Below are positions 55,248 through 64,000 of a DNA stretch of 64,000 nt, piece by piece. The DNA lies in the NCBI RefSeq assembly GCF_040115645.1, contig NC_089553.1:4464001-4528000 (forward strand). The letters run 5' to 3'. The stretch comes from Euwallacea fornicatus. Lineage: Eukaryota > Arthropoda > Insecta > Coleoptera > Curculionidae. The notes beneath the pieces are model-generated. The model was not told where the DNA came from, did not search any database, and saw nothing but the letters and a program-made list of their open reading frames with translations. The translations under genes were made by a program, and so were the position numbers. Each line of letters opens with the position of its first letter. Positions within the stretch are counted from its first letter, which is position 1.

Positions 55248-56213
55248 CATGTATCACCCCTATTCGATTTTCAATACTTCTAATAAGCAGAAAATTAAAA
55301 ACTATCATGTCATATTCAATTCACATCCCTCCTTACACTCTCATCCCCCTCACAGTCCATGGGCTCAAGAAGCACTTCATTCAACATTGAGTTACCAAAT
55401 TTCGTGAATTAAACCTAAAATTTCCGTTAGTTTAGTATTTTAAGATTTTATGAGTTCCATAGTGAGCAATATGGAGTTTGGTGGTACTTGATACCGAGAA
55501 AAACGACAAAAAATAATAAGAATTATGTTTATATTCAGCAATTGTCAGCTCTATAGTTAAATGGATTGTTACGAGGTATACCTAAATCCCATTGCTGTTC
55601 TACTAAATCGCGCTTTATATTTTATGGGGTTTAAGAATTTAGATTCATCATTTCATCAACAAATTTCATAAATTAAGCTTAAAATTAAACTTTAACCAGT
55701 GAAAAACGCTATTAAATATTTATGTTATAGAATTGTATGTAAATCTTATTTTGTCAGGGCTAGATTGTACGACTATCAGGTTGGTCCTAATTTACAAAAA
55801 ATAACTATTAGAAGTAGTGTTATGTTATTGCATATAAAAGTATTCTTTTAAGATTATTTTATATTTCATAACTGAGCACTCGACCAATTACTATTTTAAG
55901 GTACAATAGATATGGGAGCGTTAAGAAATATATTATTTGACGATAAAGAAATTCTTCGCCAAGATGAGTTTTACCTAAATATGAGCTTATAACCGTAACG
56001 CACTAGAGGAAAATTTAGTTATGGAATAGTCTTGAGTGTAAAAACAGAGAGCGCAATTAAAATTCTAAACAGCCTTCAGATTGATTAAAGTGATGTAAAC
56101 ATGCATTTTGTCACTTTCAGGTTTTTTGTATGTTGTATTATTAGTGTCACCGGCACATTTTGTTGATTACTGTGTAAAATTAAAAAAAAACACATTAATA
56201 TGATAAAAGAGGT
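55248..56213. other. Intergenic, nothing recognised
   Basis: About 1 kb of AT-rich sequence between the family B MITE and the Atg7 3' end; no gene, repeat or RNA signal seen. Confidence 0.5.
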
Positions 56214-56219
56214 TTTATT
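56214..56219 (-). terminator. Atg7 poly(A) signal candidate
   Basis: AATAAA on the minus strand, about 76 bases downstream of the Atg7 stop codon at 56295-56297. Confidence 0.5.
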
Positions 56220-56294
56220 TCAGTAATTGTACCCTAATAAAATTATGCATATCATAAACTAACAAAGGTATACATAAATAAATTACAGATAAAC

Positions 56295-59200
56295 TTATTC
56301 AGAACTTGTATCACTGAACTCCAAGACCTGCAAAACAGAAAAACCACGTCATATTCGGTACGAAATACTAAATAGCCTACTTGCCTCATCAAAATTAATA
56401 TTATTAAACATGTCAGTCAATTTTGCGACGTCTTCTAAATACTTGGAACTATCGAAGACTTTCAGCAAAAATTCCAATCCTTGGCTTTCATATTCGCTCA
56501 AAATAAGTTCGGAACAGGCCACACATTGATTATATTTCATTGTTGCAGGTATTATCTGATTAAATGATGATAAGAAGCCGCGTAAAGAATGGGGCACTAT
56601 GCCCAAAAGGCTTTGATGCTCAGATAAAGGGAATGTATCTTTGGCGGAGGATGTTTTATAAAAGGCTGGAGCATTCATTCTAAAAATGTTATTTCACCAT
56701 GAAAATCTCGGAAAGTGCTATTCAGAATCGGAGATCGTCGAAAGGGAAATAATAAGTAAATAGCGAAGTTGCTAATTGAGAAAAGGTAAATTTTGGAAAT
56801 TGCTTTTTTATATTAGAAAATTTAAATGAAGCGCGCGAAACGGTGAAAATTGGTAACATCTATCTGGACAAAATGGCAACTCTAATTTTCTTTCTCCTGA
56901 AAAAAATGTCATGTTTGTGCGCAAACTTCGCCGTTCATAGTAAGTGTTTACAAAAATATATGAGCGGCGTACTGTAAATTTTTTCTAGCAAAAAAAAGGT
57001 TTTAAATGTTGTCTCATTATTACGTAACAACACCCCAGCTTCATCCAATACCACAATTTAAAATATGTATTTTTCTCCATTAACACCTACAAAATCCTCA
57101 CCTCTCTTTATGTTGTAGTACTGAGATGGCCAATTCAACAGCGAAAGCCCCGGCGATTTGAGCCACTCCGGGCCTGGTTACCGTACACTGTTGATCCAAC
57201 GTTCTATTGCTTAATGACTAATCAATACAAAATAGAATAAAAAGATGATTCTACATTTAAAGTTTCAAATTACATCTCCAGGCGCCGTGACTTCGTTACA
57301 GAAATAGCACCCCAAATTATATCCCTGTATAACTTCGTAACCATCGATATTTGAGGAGCTCGGAAGGCCAGGTTGGTCGTGACCTTTGTAGCCATGTCGC
57401 ATAATTAAGTAGCTGTCAAAGCCCAAAGCAGCATTTATGACTAACTAAATAGAATTAATTTTAAATTTACATGAAATATAAAATTTAACTCTCCAAGTGT
57501 GTACCTTATTATAAAAGGCACCCAACAACGTAGGCAACCATCGACTCTCCCGGGAATCCATCAAGAGGAAAATCAAATCACTTGTTTTAATTAACTCAAC
57601 TAAAGTATCAACATTTCTTATTGTTAGTTCTAGCGTACTCTCTCCAACTGTATGCCCAGGCATTGGAATTTTTAATTGAACTCCTCTTGATTCCTGAAAG
57701 GATCCTTAATTGCTGGAGGCAGTTTTCTTTCAACAACACCTATATTAAATTTTTCCGCATATGAAAACTTACAACACCAGGGAAAATTTCCCGTAATCTA
57801 GACGCAGCAGCCTCGGCTTTAGGTCTCATCTTTACAGAATCCTCATAGGTAAACAAACTTTGTCTAACGGGGTTTGAAAATGACACTGTGGAATTATCTA
57901 CAAAAGTTATGTTTCTAACACCCCATCCCTAAAATAGGCCTTGTTATTGTCTCTAGTTCTAATTGCAGATAAAGGTAAATATACTAAAAGACTTCTAGCT
58001 ACTGAGCAACCCAATGTACCAGCACCTAGCAGCAAACATTTAGTCTTTTTGACCAACTCCAAATCAATATCAGGCACCACCCGCCATTTCATTAACTTGA
58101 GATTTAAATCAACTGCACTTTCAGCTAATCTAAATCAATAGTTTTACAAGGAATTTGTGAATCCAGTGTTCCATCCTTACATTCGCGGGTCCAGACTATT
58201 TTTCATATTGGCCATTTTTGGGCCCATTTTATCGCGTTCGTTTTTCTCCCAACCAACCCAAGTCTCTAATAGCGTTTGATTGTCGATAATGGGCAATTGT
58301 AGTATGTAAATAACAGATTGAACTATGCTGAGTTGTGAGTTTTCCCTACTCACTTGCAATCCTATAAAATTCTGTAGCTTTCCTTGTAAAAAAGGACTGA
58401 AATATTCTTCATGAATAATGTATTTAGGACTTTTTTAAATTTAAATTCCTACCAAAAGTTTAGAATAGCAACAACGAAATTTCGCAACTGAGACCCCACA
58501 AACTCTGCCTTGTTAGAAATATTATAGAATACGAAATAAATATCATGTGAAGCGTCTGATATTAAATTAGCCATGTGTTTAAGTTCTACCACTTCATTTT
58601 TGCTTGAATCAAACAAAAAATATGGCTTTTGTGTATCACTTAATTGCTTGAAACCACTGTGAAGAGCCTGCATCTAAAATAGATCAAAATGGAATTTAAT
58701 TAACGAGCATTGGGCTGAAAACTAAATCCAAGAGTTTAGATATTTAATAAGGAAATATTTTGTGACTTTCTAGATATCTTTTATAAAATAAACCAATTTG
58801 TTTCGTGTATAAATTAACGTCAGTTACAGTTTCCAAATTTGGCCAGCAATTTCTAGCTTCACTAATTTGTCAAATACTGCAAACTGCCATTACCAACAAC
58901 TTATACAGAATAAAAGCATCTGCATTGCATGGCAAGCTGATATTTTTAATAATTTGGAATAGCATATATGTTACTTCTTATAATAAATTATAGTTACTGG
59001 CCGTTTTCAAATTTAAACCAGCAGATGTGAATCATTCAAAGTAAGAAAGTCAATTAAACTAAGACAAAATTCCGTAAATTGGAAGTCAACACGTTGCCGC
59101 TTTCACCCTACTTTCACCTTACTACATGGAACTGTAAAATTTATACTCCAAATTGTAACACTTTGCCTTTATTAAACTGACCTTGCCGTTCTTTAAATAA

Positions 59201-60157
59201 CAAGAACTCCCATGTTAAACTTGAAAGATTACATAACATGAAGTAACCCTGTATATTATATATAACATAAATCTATTTACTCAACTTACGCTTTCTTCGC
59301 TGAAGTTTTTGGATATTCCAGAAATATTGAGTACTTCAATGACTAAATTATGTATCACAGGAAATGCAAACCAGTAGTAATAATGATACTTTTTTAAATC
59401 CTAAAATTGAAATTTGTATTTTATAAACAAATAAGAATGATATCTTTGATGACTCACAGCAAATGATATAATGAGGAAACTATTTAAAACGGAGGGCCTC
59501 TCTAATGCTGCAGAATTACTTATTAGTTGATAAATATTAGTTCCCACTGAATTTAACAGTTCACCTTTATTACATTCTTTAAACTGTTCTATTGTGTTTT
59601 TGTTTATTATTTTTCCTTCAAAAGGAATGTATGTATTTTGACCATTGAATTCTCTAAAAAAAATGGGTGCATAATTGAGGTGGATACTCCTCATTACCCT
59701 TGAACCCAACTATTTCCTTATTATATAGAGTACATTGCCATTTGAAAATATATTCTTACTATACTATAAATAGTACAACTCTCCATGGGACTTTCCACCT
59801 TTTAAGATAATAGAAAACCCAATTTTTGGACTCATCAAATGGTCATCTTGTATATGATTTAAAATATATAAAAAGATAAAGTCCTACCCCAATCACGATA
59901 CCACTCAACGTAGGAGGGCAAATATTTAATTGATACATTGAATGAACCTACTCATTAAAAGAGGTGCTGTCTACTTCGAGGAAAGGGTATGGCACTTCAG
60001 TGGCTCGAATTAAAGGGAAGTATCCCCACAAGTGCCGTTCTGTCTCATCCAATTTATCTACATTTAACTTCAGGTCTGTTAACTTGCTCCAGAAACTGGG
60101 ATTAACAAAAGAGGCTAATTGTTGATAAATTAGCCTTTTCCCTTCTTTGGCTTCCAT
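56295..60157 (-). CDS. Atg7: Autophagy E1-like enzyme Atg7, 12 exons
   Basis: Atg7 activates Atg8 and Atg12 in the cytosol using ATP and passes them to Atg3 and Atg10. Exons on the minus strand: 60157-59952, 59653-59458, 59400-59290, 58673-58453, 58396-58181, 58129-57985, 57928-57773, 57693-57505, 57444-57274, 57217-57103, 56679-56385, 56327-56295. Phases agree at almost every junction and give about 684 residues (human 703); the 57103 exon needs one base more than I count, so its edge may be off by one. Visible features: GAGTLGC nucleotide-binding loop at about 352-358, SRESRWLPTLL and GCYFC motifs, and catalytic Cys in LDQQCTVTRPG at about 548. ATG 60155-60157 is the only ATG before MEAKEGKRL. 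Most introns are 51-60 bp; larger ones are 298, 616 and about 423 bp. The last intron seems to use a GC donor. Confidence 0.95.
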
Positions 60158-60687
60158 CTCCCTGGACTTCGGAGACTCCAAAAGCAAAAGTAATTTAATT
60201 CAAATAAACGCACTTTCGTTGTGAACTTTTTGTATATTTAACTTTTCAAATTTCTTTTGTTGGCTTTTGGTTTGAATTTTGTAATTTTTAAGTTTTATAA
60301 TAACATGAAGTTCAAGGACTGATTTTTAATTTACAACCCTTAACCTATCGATGGTCAATAAGAATTGTTTTCATTGTTTTCATTCTTTTCATTTCGGTAG
60401 TCCTTTATGTGATACATGTGTTAGACAAAGTTAAACATACAACATTCCTTAGAACTCGCTACAACCAATCGTCGATTATTCTTTAATATTGTGGTGTCGG
60501 AGACATGTTGTGTCTTGTTGAACATAACCACTTTTTACATTAATATCAACAGAAAATTGAACATACAAAATTTAAATTTATGTTTTATCATATTTTCTTC
60601 TTTTTACTACGGTGTGTGTGAAGATTTGAAGATATTGTGCTTCGACCTTACTAATAAACTTTCCCTCACTATTTAAAAGAAAAAAAG
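60158..60687. promoter_or_regulatory. Shared promoter region between divergent Atg7 and Prp31
   Basis: These 530 bp separate the two divergent start codons, so both promoters and 5' UTRs must lie here. The stretch is AT-rich and without transposon sequence. TATCGAT at 60346-60352 resembles part of the DREF/DRE element (TATCGATA) common at insect housekeeping promoters. No TATA box is convincing. A 61-codon ORF at 60491-60676 has no protein-like features. Confidence 0.6.
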
Positions 60688-62970
60688 ATGTCTTTAGCAG
60701 ATGAATTGTTAGCAGATTTAGAAGAAAATGACCAGGAAGATGAGGAAGAAGACCAACCAATGCAAGCTGAAGAGCTTGTGCAAGAAATGGAGGAAAAACC
60801 TGACATTAAGCAGCTTCAGATGGAAATAGACACTACACAGATCAATTCTGTTAGAGGTGATTATACATTTCACTTTTCATAATTTCCCTTTTCGCTTCAG
60901 GTTCATGTAGGTTGATGAATCCCTGAGTGTAATCTGCCATTTGACTGTCACTCTTTGAATACATATCCTTGAGTTTGTTGTAAAAGGTGTGAAACTCTCC
61001 AGAGAACACCCCAAGCCAGAATCATGCAGGACAAACACAAGTGAAGCAAAGTAATATAAGCTAGTAACAGGGCCAGTGTGGTCACACATGACAGGAGTTC
61101 CCAGAGAATGTAATATCCATACAAAAGTGTATGTTTAATGTGAGGATCCTACTGCCACCCCAAGGTGAAGGAACCGAAGGCCATTGTTACTACTCTGTCA
61201 GAAATGAGAAATGATCCTGTACCAAACTTTTTTATGTCAAATGCCTTGTTAACCTGTTTTACATTAATTTTCAGAGATCCTGAGTCAAGCTTGCAAAGTT
61301 AATTAAAATATATTTGCTTTCAGAACTATGCAAATTGAGAGATTCTGTAAAGCTTATAAATGTAATGCAACAAATACAAAACTATGGAACAAAAATCAGA
61401 AAAGCTACAGATATTATTGGGCCTGTGGAAGCTGATCCTGAATATCAATTAATTGTTGAGGCTAATGATTTGGCCGCTGAAATTGACAATGAAGTTGTAA
61501 GATGTAACATAAATCTTAAAATTTTAATACCCCTTTGACACAAATTTACACTTGATTCATAGGTTACCGTTCATAAGTTTGTTAGAGACAAATACCAAAA
61601 AAGGTTCCCTGAATTAGACTCTTTAGTGGTAAATCCTTTGGATTATGTCCGCACTGTCAAAGCATTGGGAAATGATTTGGACCAAGCAAAAAACAATGAA
61701 ACTCTTCAGGCTTTTTTGACCCAAGCAACTATTATGGTTGTTTCTGTGACTGCTTCAACGACCCAAGGGTGAGTGTTCAGCTAGCAATAAGGTTTTTGTT
61801 AAATTTAATGGTAAATTGCAGGACTCATCTGACAAAATATGAAAAAGAGCAAATAGATGAAGGTTGTGACATGGCCATTGAGCTTAACAACTTCAAACTA
61901 AAAATCTATGAATATGTTGAAAGTCGAATGGCATTTATAGCACCTAACATAACCATCATACTTGGAGCCTCAATAGCGGCGAAAATAATGGGAGTGGCTG
62001 GCGGTCTAACACGACTATCAAAGATACCTGCTTGTAATGTACTGCTGCTTGGACAACAGAAAAAAACTCTTTCCGGATTTAGTCAGGCCCACATGTTGCC
62101 GCACACCGGATTTGTGTATTATTGCGATATTGTACAAAATACACCTCCAGTAAGAATTCTAGTTAGCACTTAAACCTTTGCGGAATCTGATGTCTTTTTA
62201 GGATTTGAGGCGAAAGGCAGCTAGATTAGTGGCCACTAAATGTACTTTAGCTGCCAGGGTTGATGCTTCCCATGAAAGCTCTGATGGCCATATCGGGCGC
62301 ATGTTACGCGACGAAGTCGAACGTAAATTGGACAAACTACAGGAGCCTCCGCCAGTTAAATTTATAAAACCATTGCCAAAGCCCATTGATCAATCCAAAA
62401 AGAAAAGGGGTGGGAAAAGAGTGAGGAAAATGAAGGAAAGATACGCTTTGACCGAGTTTAGAAAACATGCAAATAGGATGAACTTTGCAGAAGTACGTTT
62501 CACAGACCTTCCTATAATACACTGCACTATACTATATTTAAAAAACATTATATCATTTAGATTGAAGATGATGCATATCAGGAAGATTTGGGTTACACAA
62601 GGGGATCTATTGGCAAAGCAGGTACCGGCAGGATAAGACTGCCGCAAGTCGACGAAAAAACCAAAGTAAGAATTTCCAAAACCTTACAAAAGAACCTTCA
62701 GAAACAGCAAATTTGGGGAGGCAGTACCACCGTCAAGAAACAGATATCTGGTACAGCTTCTAGTGTGGCTTTTACACCTTTGCAGGTACACAAAAGCATA
62801 ATTTCGAAATAATACACAAATTTTATATTCTGTTTATAATCAGTACTGATATACTAAACTTTTAGGGATTGGAAATTGTGAACCCACAAGCAGCTGAAAC
62901 AAATACTAATGAAACAACTGCAAAATATTTTTCGAATACTTCGGGATTTTTGAAACTAGATAAAAAATAA
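60688..62970 (+). CDS. Prp31: U4/U6 small nuclear ribonucleoprotein Prp31, 7 exons
   Basis: Prp31 binds the U4 snRNA-15.5K complex and holds U4/U6 to U5 in the spliceosomal tri-snRNP in the nucleus. Exons: 60688-60856, 61324-61496, 61563-61768, 61822-62149, 62202-62492, 62561-62785, 62866-62970. Phases are consistent and give 498 residues (human 499). Order: acidic N-terminus (DLEENDQEDEEEDQ), coiled NOSIC region (VMQQIQNYGTKIRKATDIIG), Nop domain with YEYVESRMAFIAPN and IMGVAGGLTRLSKIPACN, basic KKKRGGKRVRKMKER stretch, and Prp31 C-terminal domain (EDDAYQEDLG, SGTASSVAFTPLQGLEIVNP). Intron 1 is 467 bp, the others 52-80 bp. Start chosen because ATG 60688 begins MSLADELLADLE, the family's usual beginning. 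Confidence 0.97.
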
Positions 62971-63016
62971 TACATTTTTATTAATAATGTTGTAAAATCA
63001 GTGATTTATCTAGTAG

Positions 63017-63022
63017 AATAAA
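63017..63022 (+). terminator. Prp31 poly(A) signal
   Basis: AATAAA lies 47 bases after the Prp31 stop codon, in the 174 bp gap to the convergent Ost48 stop. Confidence 0.6.
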
Positions 63023-63144
63023 AACTATAAAATTCAAACTCTTTTTTCTTTTTCGGTGTTCCGGTAAGTTAACATTGACAATCCCTAGAAAAAACAGAAC
63101 ACACAAAATAATTGTGTGATAAAGACAAACAAGGAATTATTTGT

Positions 63145-64000
63145 TTATTCATTCTTTGACTTCTTATCATCATCCTTCATATGGAGAAACACAATTGAAA
63201 ACACAAAAACACCTAACATCATTGAGAATGCTCCTGTATAATATGGATAGGCACAATCAATGAACCTCTCATATTGGGTATGTTGTAGAGGTCTTACAGA
63301 TACCTGAAACAAAGTAAAAATATTTAGAATATTGAAAATCTGAAAATAACTTGAACTCACTTGAGTAGTACTGTATAACCTAGTATAGCCAACTCTGTCA
63401 TAGTCCACTTTGAACTGGTACACTCCATAGACATCAGGAATTTTAAATTTTGCCTCATAAACTCCATTTGCGCTGTTCTTTAAAGTGGTGCGAACAAATG
63501 GATCAATCCTTACAAATTCAAGTTGCACATCATTGGCTGCAAACGGCTTCCATTTGCCATTATCATAAATCTCGATGCCGATTTGATACACCTGAAATGA
63601 AAATCGCAAATAAAATATCAGAAATGGGATTGCCATTGCTATAATGTTTTAATGCATACCACATCGTCCATAACAGTGTAGTCATGAGGAGGAGCTTTTT
63701 CACCTGCTTTATGATGCAAGACTGACTTAACTTGCAACCTGCCATGTTCTTTGAACACCCACTGACTAATAGCAGTAGCTACTTCTTCATTGCCTGATTT
63801 GGGAGCTTTCAATTGGCCCTAAAAATACAAATCTTTGACATATTAAAGCAAAAAAAAGCATTGTTAATCATATTACCAAAGCCCTTTCAATATTTGAAGA
63901 GAAATATTCATCTGAGAAGAAAGAAAGGGAGCCGCTAAAGACAACTCTGGCATTATTCCTAGCTTGTAAGCCTGCAATAAGAACAATATCTTTTCCAATA
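63145..64000 (-). CDS. Ost48: Oligosaccharyltransferase 48 kDa subunit (OST48/DDOST), C-terminal part
   Basis: OST48 is a type I ER membrane subunit of oligosaccharyltransferase, which transfers glycan from dolichol to Asn. Exons on the minus strand: 64000-63877 (continues outside), 63818-63660, 63591-63361, 63303-63145, all in phase 0. Motifs: SGNEEVATAISQWVFKEHG, QLEFVRIDPFVRT, IPDVYGVYQFKVDYDR, VSVRPLQHTQYERF, then the C-terminal membrane helix (AFSMMLGVFVFSIVFLHM) and a cytosolic KSKNE end that fits a KXKXX ER-retrieval signal. The N-terminal half, including the signal peptide, lies to the right of the window. Convergent with Prp31, stops 174 bp apart. Confidence 0.96.

Noticed and set aside
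60900..61000. Box C/D snoRNA in Prp31 intron 1
   Set aside because: TGATGA and CTGA words occur near 60913-60926 but spacing is too short and no terminal stem was found.
1..64000. tRNA, rRNA or CRISPR
   Set aside because: No tRNA A/B box cloverleaf, rRNA core or regular repeat-spacer array was seen; the tandem repeats are contiguous.

Overview
This is a 64 kb piece of an insect nuclear genome, most likely a beetle, although nothing here fixes the order. The reasons are four conserved animal genes with short GT-AG introns (about 50-60 bp in the compact genes) and many decayed IS630-Tc1-mariner-type transposons whose transposases carry the insect-typical S/PPDLTPLDFF signature. The ORFs are mostly shadows of low-complexity DNA. 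The real coding sequence is spliced, and I rebuilt it exon by exon from splice sites, codon phase and protein family resemblance.

Region 1-50.2 kb is one very large plus-strand gene, stac (SH3 and cysteine-rich domain adaptor). Twelve coding exons between 6694 and 50211 join in a consistent phase chain and encode 564 residues: a basic N-terminal stretch, a C1 zinc finger split over two exons, a long Ser/Pro/Arg-rich linker made of exons that could be skipped without losing frame, and two SH3 domains on one exon each. The first coding exon(s) lie left of the window. The introns, up to 13 kb, hold nearly all the repeats: long-terminal-inverted-repeat mariner-like elements and their internally deleted copies, MITEs with ACAGGGTG-type ends, two Tc1-like relics, 3' ends of non-LTR retrotransposons, a decayed minisatellite, a 290 bp T/G tract and several strong hairpins.

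The main surprise is at the 3' end of stac. Its stop codon is UGA followed by C, and the same frame then stays open for another 210 codons (50212-50844), with protein-like composition and a possible stem-loop just after the stop. This looks like a stop-codon-readthrough extension. Most alternative splice acceptors that would bypass the UGA would be out of frame. An array of CTAATTAG palindromes follows before a candidate poly(A) signal.

Region 51-56 kb is intergenic and holds two copies of a second MITE family and one doubtful ORF.

Region 56-64 kb is compact and almost free of transposons. It holds Atg7 on the minus strand (12 exons, about 684 aa, autophagy E1 enzyme), Prp31 on the plus strand (7 exons, 498 aa, U4/U6 snRNP), divergent from Atg7 over a 530 bp shared promoter region, and the C-terminal part of Ost48/DDOST on the minus strand (ER oligosaccharyltransferase), convergent with Prp31 and running off the right edge. 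The three have unrelated housekeeping roles (autophagy, splicing, N-glycosylation), whereas stac is a tissue-type gene for calcium channel regulation in muscle and neurons.
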